From Alphaproteobacteria bacterium (GTDB lineage: Bacteria > Pseudomonadota > Alphaproteobacteria > Rhodobacterales > Rhodobacteraceae), in NCBI GenBank assembly GCA_030425925.1, contig JAUHZO010000007.1:162551-226550 (forward strand): 64,000 bases of DNA, read 5' to 3'. The notes beneath the pieces were generated by a model. It was not told the origin of the DNA. It saw only the letters and a program-made list of their open reading frames with translations, and did not search any database. The translations under genes and the position numbers were made by a program. Below are positions 45,360 to 54,709 of this stretch, in pieces (positions within the stretch are counted from its first letter, which is position 1; each line of letters starts with the position of its first letter).

Positions 45360-45549
45360 GCTTTCGTGCCTCGTGTCCCGCATCTCTTGCCGGATGCGTG
45401 GTGGCAGACTGCCATGGCGACAGGGGGGCGAAAAGGCACAGCGAATCGCCGCACCTCTTTTCGCGACAAAGCGTTGCATTCCTGCCAAGCCGCGCCGCCA
45501 CACGGGCAAACGGGCTGTTGTCCGCTGCTGGCGGCGCTACAGTCGCGCC

Positions 45550-46569
45550 ATGACTCGTGTCCTGTTTCCCGGCCTGTCCCGGGCCGTTCTCCTCTTGTGT
45601 GTCCTGACCCTGCTGGGGGCCTGCGCGGCGCGCGGGGTCATCACCCTTGTGCCCCCCGACGGCACGGCCGGTGCGGCGCTGCGGCCCGTCTTTGTCGCCA
45701 CCAACCGCAACGCCGCCCCAGGGGCGCTGGCACAGCAAAGCTTCGGCGCGGCGCGGGACGCGCGGCTGCGGTTTGCCCGCATCGACGTGTCGGTGCCGCC
45801 GGCGCACGCACCGGGGCGGATCGAATGGCCAGGGCGGCGCCCCCCCGATGCCGAACGGCATTTCCTTGCGAGGTCCGAAACCCTCTATCCCGATGTGACG
45901 GCGTTCCTGGGCGATCTTGCCCGCAGCGGCGGACGGCGCAGCGAGGTGGTGCTGTTCGTGCACGGGTTCAACGTGAACAACGCCGAGGCGGTCTATCGCC
46001 TGGCGCAGATCGCCCATGATTTCGACGCGCAGGTGCCGGTGATCGCCTATTCCTGGCCCTCCGCGGGCAGCCCGCAGGGCTATGTCTATGACCGCGACAG
46101 CGTGATCTTCTCGCGCGACGGGCTGGAGACATTGCTGAGGGCGCTGACGGGGCAGGGGCACCGGGTGCTGATCGTGGCGCATTCCATGGGCGGCCAGCTG
46201 GTGATGGAGTCGTTGCGGCAGATCTCCATTTCCGGGGATGGCGCGGTCCTGCGGCAGCTGTCGGGGGTGGCGCTGATCAGCCCGGACATCGACGAGGACG
46301 TGTTCCGCAGGCAGGCCGAGCGCATCCGCCCGTTTCCGCAGCCTTTCATGCTGATGGTCTCGGCACGCGACCGGGCGCTGGGTCTGGCGGCGTTCCTGAC
46401 GGGCAAGCCGGCGCGGCTGGGATCCATCGCCGAACCGGAACGGTTGGCGGGCCTGCCGGTGGAGGTGATCGACCTCAGCGCCGTGCAGGGCGGCGACCGG
46501 GCGGGGCACAGCACCGCCTTCACCGCCCCCGCCGCAATCGCGCTCTTGCGCGATCTGGCACCGCGCTAG
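45550..46569 (+). CDS. Lipoprotein alpha/beta hydrolase (DUF900 type)
   Basis: This 339-residue protein has a lipoprotein signal ending in the lipobox LLGAC (Cys25). A DUF900-like hydrolase fold includes the strand LFVHGFNVNNAEAV and the nucleophile motif VAHSMGGQ (Ser about 212), with a late His in AGHSTAF. It probably sits on the inner face of the outer membrane or the outer face of the inner membrane. Natural substrate unknown. Confidence 0.85.
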   Translation: MTRVLFPGLSRAVLLLCVLTLLGACAARGVITLVPPDGTAGAALRPVFVATNRNAAPGALAQQSFGAARDARLRFARIDVSVPPAHAPGRIEWPGRRPPDAERHFLARSETLYPDVTAFLGDLARSGGRRSEVVLFVHGFNVNNAEAVYRLAQIAHDFDAQVPVIAYSWPSAGSPQGYVYDRDSVIFSRDGLETLLRALTGQGHRVLIVAHSMGGQLVMESLRQISISGDGAVLRQLSGVALISPDIDEDVFRRQAERIRPFPQPFMLMVSARDRALGLAAFLTGKPARLGSIAEPERLAGLPVEVIDLSAVQGGDRAGHSTAFTAPAAIALLRDLAPR

Positions 46570-46754
46570 GCCGCGGCACCCGGCGCGGTGACCGGGCCGC
46601 GCGGTTCGCGACAGAGGCGCGCGGCGCGTCGCCGCTGCGCCATGTGACCCAGCACGTCATCGGGGCCGCTGTCGCTCAGCGCCGCCTGCATGTCGTCCAG
46701 ATCGGCGCTGTGCAGGATCAGCGCGGCTTGCCAGTAGGAATAGGGGCCGATCAT
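46566..46754 (-). CDS. Small hypothetical protein coupled to YdcH-like gene
   Basis: This 62-residue protein starts in an ATGA overlap with the YdcH-like gene before it and ends 4 bp inside the convergent hydrolase gene. It opens with an aromatic and hydrophobic segment (MIGPYSYWQAALILHSADL), followed by an Asp-rich helix and an Arg-rich tail. No family recognised. Confidence 0.6.
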   Translation of the reverse strand: MIGPYSYWQAALILHSADLDDMQAALSDSGPDDVLGHMAQRRRAARLCREPRGPVTAPGAAA

Positions 46755-46990
46755 GCCCGCTGCTCCGCGCGGACCTGAAGTCCGGCCTCGAGCGTGCGCA
46801 GGACGCCTTCGTAATAGGTCATCTCGTCCTTGAGCATCAGCTTGCGCCGCTTGAGCAGGCGCAGGCGCGCCATGCCGGGCAGCGGGCGGGCCTGTTCCGC
46901 ATGGATCTGTGCGTCAACCTCTGCGTGACGGCTGCGCAGGGCCGCGATGCGCGCCTGGAGCGAGTCGGTGGGGGCGTTGGTCCGTGGCAT
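46751..46990 (-). CDS. YdcH/DUF465 family protein
   Basis: This 79-residue coiled-coil protein has the DUF465 core: ALRSRHAEVDAQIHAEQARP, then LKRRKLMLKDEM. Family function is unclear. It is divergent from the LysR regulator, making it the regulator's likely target. An SD-like AGGAGG lies 8 bases before the ATG. Confidence 0.85.
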   Translation of the reverse strand: MPRTNAPTDSLQARIAALRSRHAEVDAQIHAEQARPLPGMARLRLLKRRKLMLKDEMTYYEGVLRTLEAGLQVRAEQRA

Positions 46991-47043
46991 GGCTTTCCTC
47001 CTGTGATCTGTTGGTGAGGGGGAGATGGGCAGTGGCGGACCTT

Positions 47044-47084
47044 GGATAAACCCAATGCTGGCCTAATTTTGTATTGGGATAACC
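47044..47084. promoter_or_regulatory. Interrupted dyad, candidate LysR-type operator
   Basis: GGATAAACCCAATGC (47044-47058) faces the near-inverted GTATTGGGATAACC (47071-47084), with perfect CCCAAT/ATTGGG cores 16 bp apart. It lies between the divergent YdcH and LysR genes, and 19 bp from the LysR start. Confidence 0.5.
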
Positions 47085-47102
47085 TATGAAAGGCGGTTCG
47101 GG

Positions 47103-48035
47103 ATGAAGGGCGAGATCAGCGTGCGGCATGTCCGCTATTTCCTGGCACTGGCCGAGGCGGGCAGTTTTTCCCGCGCTGCGGCCCAGCTTGGCATCAGCCA
47201 GCCATCGCTGTCGCTGCAGATCTCGGCGCTGGAAAAGCAGACCGGGTTGCGCCTGGTCGAGCGGAGCCGCCGCGGCGTGTCGCTGACCCCCGAAGGCCGC
47301 GCGCTGCAGGCACGGGCGCTGGATGTGGCCGCGGCGCTGCGCGCGCTTGCCGACACGGCCGACACGCTCCGGACCGGCATGGCCGGGCAGGTGCGGCTGG
47401 GGTCGACCCCGACCATCGGGCCCTATCTGTTGCCCGGGTTGGTACGCCGTCTGCACGCGGAACACCCCGACGCCCAGCTGGTGCTGCGCGATGCCGATCC
47501 GCGCGATCTGGGCGCGCTGCTGGTGCAGGGGCGGCTTGACGTGGCGCTGGCACAGCTGCCCATGGATGTCAGGGGCGTCAGCGTCACCCGGCTGTTCCGC
47601 GAGCCGCTGATGCTGGCCATGGCGCATGAACACCGGCTGGCCCGCAACGACAGCGTGACCCGCGCCGACCTCGCGGGTGTGGATGTGCTGGCCCTGTCGC
47701 CGCGCTATGCGCTGCACGCCCAGATCGCGGCGCTGGCGCATGAGGCGGGCGCGCATCTGCGGGCGGAGTACGAAGGCACCAGTCTCGACGCGCTGCGCCA
47801 GATGGTGGCGATGAACATGGGCGTGACCTTTCTGCCCATGCTGTATGTCCGTTCGGAAATTGCCGCGCCGCGGGGGGACGTGGCGGTGCGCCCGTTCGAG
47901 GGCGGGCGCTTTGTCCGCTCGGTGGGGCTGGTCTGGCGGGCGGGCACCGGACGGTCCGGTGCCCTGCAGCGGCTGGTGGACGTGGCCCGCGCAACGGTCC
48001 GGCAGGATTGCGACGGGCTGGTAATCGCCGAATGA
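47103..48035 (+). CDS. LysR-family regulator, OxyR-like but without redox cysteines
   Basis: This 310-residue protein has an N-terminal winged helix-turn-helix (about 5-65: VRHVRYFLALAEAGSFSRAA, LGISQPSLS) and an OxyR-like sensor domain: MVAMNMGVTFLPMLYVRSE resembles OxyR closely. The segment that carries the peroxide-sensing cysteines in OxyR reads SPRYALHAQIAALA, with no cysteine; the only Cys is near the C terminus. It is therefore probably not a classical peroxide sensor. It converges on pgk, 4 bp away. Confidence 0.88.
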   Translation: MKGEISVRHVRYFLALAEAGSFSRAAAQLGISQPSLSLQISALEKQTGLRLVERSRRGVSLTPEGRALQARALDVAAALRALADTADTLRTGMAGQVRLGSTPTIGPYLLPGLVRRLHAEHPDAQLVLRDADPRDLGALLVQGRLDVALAQLPMDVRGVSVTRLFREPLMLAMAHEHRLARNDSVTRADLAGVDVLALSPRYALHAQIAALAHEAGAHLRAEYEGTSLDALRQMVAMNMGVTFLPMLYVRSEIAAPRGDVAVRPFEGGRFVRSVGLVWRAGTGRSGALQRLVDVARATVRQDCDGLVIAE

Positions 48036-48039
48036 CGGC

Positions 48040-49236
48040 TCAACCCGCCGGGTCGAGCGCGGCAACCCCCGGCAGCGTCTTGCCCTCCATCCACTCCAGG
48101 AAGGCCCCGCCCGCGGTGGAGATGTAAGAGAAATCCTGCGCCGCGCCGGCCTTGTTCAGCGCCGCTACCGTGTCGCCGCCGCCGGCGACCGACACCAGCT
48201 TGCCCGCCGCGCTGCGCGCCGCAGCATGGGCGGCGGCCGCGTTGGTGGCAGTATCGAACGGAGCGATCTCGAACGCACCCAGCGGACCGTTCCAGATCAG
48301 CGTGTTGGCGGCGTCGATGGCGGCCTTGACGGCTGCCACCGCATCGGGCCCGGCGTCCAGGATCATCGCGTCCGCGGGGCAGGCCGAGGCGGCCACGGTC
48401 TCGCTTTCGGCCCCTTCCCGGAACTCCCGCGCCACCACCACATCGGCAGGCAGAAGCAGCTTGCAGCCCGTCGCCTCGGCCTTGGCCAGGATGTCGCGCG
48501 CGGTGTCGGCCATGTCGTGCTCGCACAGCGACTTGCCCACGTCGAGGCCCTGCGCCGCAAGGAAGGTGTTGGCCATGCCGCCGCCGATCACCAGCATGTC
48601 GACCTTGTCCACCAGGTTGCCCAAGAGGTCGAGCTTGGTCGACACCTTGGCCCCGCCCACAACCGCCAGAACCGGGCGGTCGGGCGTGGCCAGCGCCCCT
48701 TCGAGCGCCGAAAGCTCGGCCTGCATCAGCCGCCCGGCACAGGCGGGCAGGCGCCGCGCCAGCCCTTCGGTCGAGGCATGTGCGCGGTGGGCGGCAGAGA
48801 ACGCGTCGTTACAATAGACATCGCCCAGCTCTGCCATCTGCGCCGCAAAAGCATCGTCGTTCTTCTCTTCCCCGGCGTGAAAGCGGGTGTTTTCCAGCAG
48901 CGCCACCTGGCCCGGCTGCAGCGCCTCGACCACGGCCTGTGCGGCGGGGCCCACGCAATCGGCGGCAAAGACCACCGGCACGCCCAAGGCGGCCTCCAGC
49001 GCGGGGATCAGCATCTGCAGGCTCATGTCGTCGCGGCGCTGGCCCTTGGGGCGGCCGAAATGCGCCAGCAGCACCGGCTTGCCGCCGCGGTCCAGGATGT
49101 CCTGCACCGTGGCCGCGATGCGTTCGATCCGGGTGGCATCGGTCACCACGCCGTTTTCGACGGGGACGTTGATGTCCACCCGCGTCAGCACCCGCTTGCC
49201 GTCAAGCTCCATGTCGTCGAGGGTTTTCCAGGCCAT
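48040..49236 (-). CDS. pgk: Phosphoglycerate kinase
   Basis: This 398-residue glycolytic and gluconeogenic kinase transfers phosphate between 1,3-bisphosphoglycerate and ADP. It begins with a normal [11 protein letters not shown], contains HFGRPKG and [13 protein letters not shown], the ADP-binding GGAKVSTKL, and the C-terminal [12 protein letters not shown]. It is full length. It stands apart from gap in this window and is divergent from the first cyclophilin gene. Confidence 0.98.
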   Translation of the reverse strand: MAWKTLDDMELDGKRVLTRVDINVPVENGVVTDATRIERIAATVQDILDRGGKPVLLAHFGRPKGQRRDDMSLQMLIPALEAALGVPVVFAADCVGPAAQAVVEALQPGQVALLENTRFHAGEEKNDDAFAAQMAELGDVYCNDAFSAAHRAHASTEGLARRLPACAGRLMQAELSALEGALATPDRPVLAVVGGAKVSTKLDLLGNLVDKVDMLVIGGGMANTFLAAQGLDVGKSLCEHDMADTARDILAKAEATGCKLLLPADVVVAREFREGAESETVAASACPADAMILDAGPDAVAAVKAAIDAANTLIWNGPLGAFEIAPFDTATNAAAAHAAARSAAGKLVSVAGGGDTVAALNKAGAAQDFSYISTAGGAFLEWMEGKTLPGVAALDPAG

Positions 49237-49301
49237 GTTTCGTTCCCCGTGTTTTCCCGCCGTCTCTGTTGCCCCGATCCGCCGCCCCCGTCAACGCCGT
49301 C

Positions 49302-49330
49302 TTGGCATTGCCGCGGCCAGCGGCTAGGTC
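49302..49330 (+). promoter_or_regulatory. Possible promoter of the cyclophilin pair
   Basis: TTGGCA (49302-49307), 17 bases, TAGGTC (49325-49330). The -35 is good and the -10 weak. It is about 30 bp before the first cyclophilin ATG. Confidence 0.3.
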
Positions 49331-49359
49331 TGTCGGGACATCGCAAGAACGAGGACGAC

Positions 49360-49869
49360 ATGGCCGAGATCAAGGACCCCGAAAACACCATCCTGATGGA
49401 GCTGAAGGACGGCACCGTCACCATCGAGCTGCTGGCCGACGTGGCCCCCAAACATGTGGAGCGGATGAAGGACCTGGCCCGCGCGGGGGCGTATGACAAT
49501 GTCTGCTTTCACCGCGTGATCGACGGGTTCATGGCGCAGACCGGGGACGTGGCCCATGGCAACATGGAAAAGGAGTTCAACCTGCGCCGCGCGGGCACCG
49601 GCGGCTCCGAGCATCCCGACCTGCCGGCCGAATTCTCCAAGCTGCCGCATGATCGGGGCACGCTGGGCGCGGCGCGGAGCCAGAACCCGAACTCTGCCAA
49701 CTCGCAATTCTTCATCAATTTCAAGGACAACCACTTCCTGAACGGGCAATACACCGTCTATGGCCGGGTGATCGGGGGGATGGAGCATGTCGACGCCATC
49801 ACCCGCGGCGAGCCGCCTGCGACCCCAGACCGGATGATCAGCGTGAAGGTGGCCGCCGATGTTGCGTAA
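49360..49869 (+). CDS. Cytoplasmic cyclophilin-type peptidyl-prolyl isomerase
   Basis: This 169-residue protein has no signal peptide. Its cyclophilin core shows FHRVIDGFMAQTGD, with the catalytic Arg, and SANSQFFINF. A loop GNMEKEFNLRRAGTGGSEHPD is as in bacterial PpiB relatives. ACGAGGACG precedes the ATG. It overlaps the next cyclophilin gene by 11 bp. Confidence 0.93.
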   Translation: MAEIKDPENTILMELKDGTVTIELLADVAPKHVERMKDLARAGAYDNVCFHRVIDGFMAQTGDVAHGNMEKEFNLRRAGTGGSEHPDLPAEFSKLPHDRGTLGAARSQNPNSANSQFFINFKDNHFLNGQYTVYGRVIGGMEHVDAITRGEPPATPDRMISVKVAADVA

Positions 49870-50416
49870 CCTGGTGTGCCTGCTGGGCCTGATGGCCGCG
49901 CCTGCGGGCGCGACGGGCCTGATGATCGAGGTGGCCGGCGAGGCCAATGGCGTGATCGAGATCGACCTGCTGGAAGAGACCGCCCCGGGCCATGCCGCGC
50001 AGATCGCCGCGCTGGCCGAGGCGGGCGAGTATGACAACGTGGTGTTCCACCGCGTGATCGAAGGCTTCATGGCGCAGACCGGCGACGTGATGTTCGGCGA
50101 TGCCGAGGCGGCAGAGTTCTCGATGCGCATGGCCGGGCGCGGCGGCTCGTCGCGGCCCGATCTCGCGGCGGAGTTCTCGGACATCCCGTTCGATCGGGGC
50201 GTGGTGGGCATGGCGCGGTCGCAGGATCCCGATTCCGGCAACTCGCAGTTCTTCATCATGTTCGCCGACGGGCATTTCCTGAACGGTCAATACACCGTCG
50301 TGGGCCGTGTCACCGCCGGGATGGAGGTGGTGGACGCCATCAAGCGCGGCCAGGGCCGCAACGGCGCGGTGACGGGCACGCCCGACCGCATGGTGTCGGT
50401 GACCGTCACCGAGTGA
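49859..50416 (+). CDS. Periplasmic cyclophilin-type peptidyl-prolyl isomerase
   Basis: This 185-residue protein has a signal peptide (LVCLLGLMAAPAGATG) and the same cyclophilin core, FHRVIEGFMAQTGD and GNSQFFIMF. It is a paralogue of the previous gene and overlaps it, so one transcript makes cytosolic and periplasmic isomerases. Confidence 0.92.
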   Translation: MLRNLVCLLGLMAAPAGATGLMIEVAGEANGVIEIDLLEETAPGHAAQIAALAEAGEYDNVVFHRVIEGFMAQTGDVMFGDAEAAEFSMRMAGRGGSSRPDLAAEFSDIPFDRGVVGMARSQDPDSGNSQFFIMFADGHFLNGQYTVVGRVTAGMEVVDAIKRGQGRNGAVTGTPDRMVSVTVTE

Positions 50417-50467
50417 CCCAAGGGCGCCCGGACCGTGCACGCGCGTCCCGGGCGTTTCCGCCACCTG

Positions 50468-50482
50468 TTAACCGCGCGTTAA
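50468..50482. promoter_or_regulatory. CtrA-type binding site TTAA-N7-TTAA
   Basis: TTAA CCGCGCG TTAA matches the full consensus of the alphaproteobacterial cell-cycle regulator CtrA. It lies 117 bp before the uppS ATG in a 182-bp gap, where it could control the envelope operon. It is also nearly a perfect dyad. Confidence 0.5.
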
Positions 50483-50598
50483 GCCCGGTCTGCCATCCGC
50501 CTTGGCGTGGGGCATGATCGCGCGTCGCCAGTTCCCCTTTGGCAATCGCGCGCGCATCGGCTACACCCGGTGAAAACGCTTTCGAACGGAATTGCTCC

Positions 50599-51324
50599 AT
50601 GGTCAAACCGATCCGTGACACCGATGGCCCGCGCCATGTGGCCATCATCATGGACGGAAACGGCCGCTGGGCCACGCAACGCGGACGACCGCGGCTGTTC
50701 GGCCACCATGCCGGCGCGCGCCGGGTGCGCGAGGTGGTGGAGGTCTGTCCCGATATCGGCGTGAAATACCTGACCATCTTTGCCTTTTCGACCGAGAACT
50801 GGAAGCGCACGCAGGTCGAGGTGGCGGGGCTCATGAGCCTGTTCCGCCGCTACATCACCCGCGAGGCCCGCGCGCTGAAGGAAGAAAATGTCCGCGTGCG
50901 GTTCATCGGCGACCGGGTGCGGCTGGACGCCAAGCTGGTGCAGCTGATGGACGAGCTGGAGCAGCTGACCAGCGGCTGCGACGGGGTGAACCTGACCATC
51001 GCGCTGAACTATGGCGGCCGCGACGAGGTGGCGCGCGCCACCCAGCGGCTGGCGCAGGACGTGGCGGCGGGCCGCCTGCGCCCCGAGGACGTGAACGAGG
51101 AAACCCTGCCGCGCTATCTCGACACCCATGTGCTGCCCGATCCCGATCTGGTGATCCGCACCAGCGGCGAGGCGCGGATCAGCAATTTCCTGCTCTGGCA
51201 GTCGGCCTATGCCGAGTACGAGTTCGTCGACACGCTGTGGCCGGACTTCTCTGCCGCCGAACTGACCCGCCTGGTGCAGGGCTACGGGCGGCGCGAACGC
51301 CGCTACGGCGCGGTTCCGGCATGA
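50599..51324 (+). CDS. uppS: Isoprenyl (undecaprenyl diphosphate) synthase
   Basis: This 241-residue cis-prenyltransferase makes the lipid carrier precursor for peptidoglycan and LPS. It shows VAIIMDGNGRWA (catalytic Asp), FAFSTENWKR and the C-terminal DLVIRTSGEARISNFLLWQ. I took the ATG giving MVKPIRD; a longer start 60 bp upstream lacks family residues. It is first in an overlapping uppS-cdsA-dxr series. Confidence 0.97.
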   Translation: MVKPIRDTDGPRHVAIIMDGNGRWATQRGRPRLFGHHAGARRVREVVEVCPDIGVKYLTIFAFSTENWKRTQVEVAGLMSLFRRYITREARALKEENVRVRFIGDRVRLDAKLVQLMDELEQLTSGCDGVNLTIALNYGGRDEVARATQRLAQDVAAGRLRPEDVNEETLPRYLDTHVLPDPDLVIRTSGEARISNFLLWQSAYAEYEFVDTLWPDFSAAELTRLVQGYGRRERRYGAVPA

Positions 51325-52106
51325 CGGCGCGCAGCTGGCAGGACCTGCGCCCGCGGGTGCTGTCGGCGCTGGCGCTGGCCGCCATCGCCGCACTGGCCGT
51401 GGCCGCGGGGCCTGCGGGCTTTGCGCTGCTGGTGGCCGTGGTGGGCGGCGTCATGACATGGGAACTGATGCGCATGCACGGGCCGCGCCTGGCCCGGGTG
51501 CCCGTGCCGCTGGCCGCGGCGGCGACGACCCTGGCACTGCTGGGCTGGACCGGTCTGGCGACGGGTGGCGGCGCATCGCGGGTTCTGGGCCCGCTGGGCT
51601 TTGGCCTGCTGGTGGGGCTGCTGGCGCTTGACGTGCGCCGCGACCGCCGGGTGTTTGCCGCCTATCTGGCGGCCATCGTGCTCAGTTGCGCGGTGCTGAT
51701 CGCCACCTTTGCCCGCGCGCCGTTCTTTGCGCTCTTCGTGCTGCTGATCGTGATTGCCACCGATGTGGGCGGCTATTTCGCCGGGCGGCTGATCGGCGGG
51801 CCGCTGGTCTGGCACCGGCTGAGCCCGAAAAAGACCTGGGCCGGGATCCTGGGCGGCTGGGCGCTGGCCGCCGGGCTGGCGCTTGCGCTGAATCTCGTGG
51901 TGCGGCTGCCGGACTGGATCGCGCTCTGGGCCGTGGGCATGTCGATGGCGGCGCAGGCCGGGGATTTCGCCGAAAGCGCGCTGAAGCGGCGGGCCGGGGT
52001 CAAGGACAGCTCGAACCTGATCCCGGGCCATGGCGGCTTTCTCGACCGGTTCGACGGGGTGGTGGGCGCGGCGCTGGCGCTGGCGCTGATGGAGGCGCTG
52101 GCATGA
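51321..52106 (+). CDS. cdsA: Phosphatidate cytidylyltransferase
   Basis: This 261-residue polytopic membrane enzyme makes CDP-diacylglycerol for phospholipid synthesis. It has several hydrophobic segments and the family signature in ESALKRRAGVKDSSNLIPGH, followed by GGFLDRFD. ATGA overlaps on both sides link it to uppS and dxr. Confidence 0.96.
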   Translation: MTARSWQDLRPRVLSALALAAIAALAVAAGPAGFALLVAVVGGVMTWELMRMHGPRLARVPVPLAAAATTLALLGWTGLATGGGASRVLGPLGFGLLVGLLALDVRRDRRVFAAYLAAIVLSCAVLIATFARAPFFALFVLLIVIATDVGGYFAGRLIGGPLVWHRLSPKKTWAGILGGWALAAGLALALNLVVRLPDWIALWAVGMSMAAQAGDFAESALKRRAGVKDSSNLIPGHGGFLDRFDGVVGAALALALMEALA

Positions 52107-53269
52107 GGCGGGTGACGGTTCTGGGGGCCACCGGCTCCATCGGGCAGAACACGCTGGACCTGATCGCCCGCGCGCCCGGGGCCTACCGGGTGGTGGCGCT
52201 GACCGGCGGGCGCAACGTGGCGCAACTGGCCGCCGATGCGCGTCGCCTTCAGGCCGAAATCGCGGTGATTGCCGATGAAACCCGGCTGGACGACCTGCGC
52301 CAGGCGCTGGACGGCAGCGGCGTGGCCGCGGCGGCGGGGCGCGCGGCGGTGATCGAGGCGGCCTCGCGCCCGGCGGACTGGGTGATGTCGGCCATTGTCG
52401 GCGCGGCGGGGCTGGCCCCCGGGCTGGCCGCGCTGGAGCAGGGCGCGACACTGGCGCTGGCCAACAAGGAAAGCATGGTCTGCGCCGGCCCGCTGATGCT
52501 GGCCACCGCGCGCCGCCACGGCGGCACGCTGCTGCCGGTGGACAGCGAGCATTCCGCCGTCTTCCAGGCTCTTGTGGGCGAGGACATCGCCACGGTCGAA
52601 CGCATCGTGATCACCGCGTCGGGCGGGGCGTTCCGCGACTGGCCGCTGGAGCAACTGGCCGAGGCGACGCCGGAACAGGCCGCCACCCATCCCAACTGGG
52701 ACATGGGCCAGCGCATCACCATCGATTCCGCCTCGATGTTCAACAAGGCGCTGGAACTGATAGAAACCAAAGAGTTTTTTGGGGTCGACCCGGCCCGGAT
52801 CGAGGCCGTGGTGCACCCTGAATCGCTGATCCACGCCCTTGTGGGCTTTTGCGACGGGGCGCTGATGGCGCATGTCGGCCCGCATGACATGCGCCACGCC
52901 ATCGGCTATGCGCTGCACCACCCCGACCGCCGCCCGCTGCCGGTGGCGCGGCTTGACCTTGCGGCGCTGGGGCAGCTGACCTTCCGGCCGGCCTGCGAGG
53001 TCCGCTGGCCCGCGCTGCGGCTGGCGCGCGAGGTGATGCAGACGGGCGGGCTTGCGGGCGCGGTGTTCAACGCCGCCAAGGAAACCGCGCTGGATGCCTT
53101 CATCGCACGGCGCATCCGGTTCACCGAGATGACCGGGGTGGTCGAGGCGGTGCTGACCCGGCTTTCGGCCCATCCGGGCCACAATGTCGACGACATTACC
53201 CTTGATAAGGTCGTCGAGGCAGACCATCTCGCCCGGGTAACGGCGCAAGAGATCGTCCAGAGCAGGTAG
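52103..53269 (+). CDS. dxr: 1-deoxy-D-xylulose-5-phosphate reductoisomerase
   Basis: This 388-residue NADPH enzyme of the MEP isoprenoid pathway supplies precursors for uppS. It has the N-terminal VLGATGSIGQNTLD nucleotide loop, LANKESMVCAG, VDSEHSAVFQAL and the metal-binding ITIDSASMFNKALE. The start is in an ATGA overlap with cdsA. Confidence 0.97.
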   Translation: MRRVTVLGATGSIGQNTLDLIARAPGAYRVVALTGGRNVAQLAADARRLQAEIAVIADETRLDDLRQALDGSGVAAAAGRAAVIEAASRPADWVMSAIVGAAGLAPGLAALEQGATLALANKESMVCAGPLMLATARRHGGTLLPVDSEHSAVFQALVGEDIATVERIVITASGGAFRDWPLEQLAEATPEQAATHPNWDMGQRITIDSASMFNKALELIETKEFFGVDPARIEAVVHPESLIHALVGFCDGALMAHVGPHDMRHAIGYALHHPDRRPLPVARLDLAALGQLTFRPACEVRWPALRLAREVMQTGGLAGAVFNAAKETALDAFIARRIRFTEMTGVVEAVLTRLSAHPGHNVDDITLDKVVEADHLARVTAQEIVQSR

Positions 53270-53283
53270 AGGGGAGAACACCT

Positions 53284-54627
53284 TTGGAACTGACCACGCT
53301 GATCCCGCAATTCGGCGGACTTCTGTGGACCTTGCTGGCGTTTGTCGTCGCGCTGTCCGTCATCGTCGCCATCCACGAATACGGGCATTACATCGTCGGC
53401 AAGTGGTCGGGCATCTTCCCCGAGGTGTTTTCGCTGGGCTTTGGCCCGGTGCTGTTTTCGCGCACCGACAGTTACGGCACGAAATGGCAATTCGCCCTGC
53501 TGCCCTTTGGCGGCTACGTGAAGTTCCGCGGCGACGCCAACGAATCCGGTGGCCGCGATGCCGAGGCGCTGGAGGGGCTTTCCGACGAGGAACGCCGCAG
53601 CACCATGGCCGGCGCGCCGCTCTGGGCGCGCACCGCGACGGTGGCGGCAGGGCCGCTGTTCAACTTTGCCCTGTCCATCGTGATCTTTACCAGCGTGTTC
53701 ATGTTCCGCGGCGTGGTGTCCGAACCGCTCACCGTGGGGGAGTTGCGCACGCTGCCCGCGCATCAGGAACTGCAGATCGGCGACGAGATCGTCGCCATCG
53801 CCGGCAAGGCCCCGCCGGCCTTCGACGATCCCGTGGCCTACGAGGCGTTCATGAAGGCGCTGCCGCAGGACGAGGTGCTGACCTACACGGTTGCGCGTGA
53901 CGGCCGGCAGATCGAGGTCGAGGGGCCGTATGTCTATCCGCCCATCGCCACGCAGATCGCGCCGCGCTCGGCCGCGGGGGATGCGGGGCTCGAACCGGGG
54001 GACGTGATCCTGTCCATCGACGGCACGCCCATCCACGCCTTCGACCAGCTCAAGCAGCGGGTCGAGGGATCCGAAGGCGCCACGCTGGCGCTGGAGATCT
54101 GGCGCAACGGCGAGGTGCTCGAGAAGGACCTGACGCCGCGCCGCGTGGACGAACCGCAGCCCGACAACAGCTTCAAGACCTTCTACCGCATCGGCATCGT
54201 CGGCGGCATCCTGTTCGAACCCGCCACCGAAACCCCGGGCTTTGGCGAGGCGCTGTGGAGCGGCGTGCGCCAGGTCGGCGACATCATGCAGGGTTCGCTT
54301 TCGGGGCTGTGGCACATGGTCACCGGCGCGATCAGCACCTGCAACCTGTCGGGGCCCATCGGCATCGCCGAAACCTCGGGCGACATGGCCAGCCAGGGCA
54401 CCGCCAGCTTCATCTGGTTCATCGCGGTGCTGTCCACGGCCGTGGGCCTGCTGAACCTGTTCCCGGTGCCGGTGCTGGATGGCGGGCACCTGGTGTTTTA
54501 CGCCTACGAGGCGGTCTCGGGCCGTCCGCCCAGCGACCGGGCGCTGCAGGTGCTGATGTCCATCGGCCTGACTGTCGTGCTGGGCCTGATGGTGTTTGCG
54601 CTGTCCAACGATTTGTTCTGCCCCTGA
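53284..54627 (+). CDS. rseP: RIP metalloprotease RseP
   Basis: This 447-residue site-2 protease of the inner membrane is involved in envelope stress signalling by cutting anti-sigma factors. It has the zinc motif HEYGH (31-35), a PDZ region with GDVILSIDGTPI (about 240-255), and the late NLFPVPVLDGGH with the third ligand. The start is TTG at 53284, supported by GAGGGGAG about 8 bases upstream; no ATG fits before the zinc motif. Confidence 0.95.
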   Translation: MELTTLIPQFGGLLWTLLAFVVALSVIVAIHEYGHYIVGKWSGIFPEVFSLGFGPVLFSRTDSYGTKWQFALLPFGGYVKFRGDANESGGRDAEALEGLSDEERRSTMAGAPLWARTATVAAGPLFNFALSIVIFTSVFMFRGVVSEPLTVGELRTLPAHQELQIGDEIVAIAGKAPPAFDDPVAYEAFMKALPQDEVLTYTVARDGRQIEVEGPYVYPPIATQIAPRSAAGDAGLEPGDVILSIDGTPIHAFDQLKQRVEGSEGATLALEIWRNGEVLEKDLTPRRVDEPQPDNSFKTFYRIGIVGGILFEPATETPGFGEALWSGVRQVGDIMQGSLSGLWHMVTGAISTCNLSGPIGIAETSGDMASQGTASFIWFIAVLSTAVGLLNLFPVPVLDGGHLVFYAYEAVSGRPPSDRALQVLMSIGLTVVLGLMVFALSNDLFCP

Positions 54628-54709
54628 CGACAGTTTCCCGCGTTCGCGCCCAAATCCTGCCCAATTCGGTCTCTAGACTGAAGGCAGGAGCGAACCGAGG
54701 ACCGAATCC

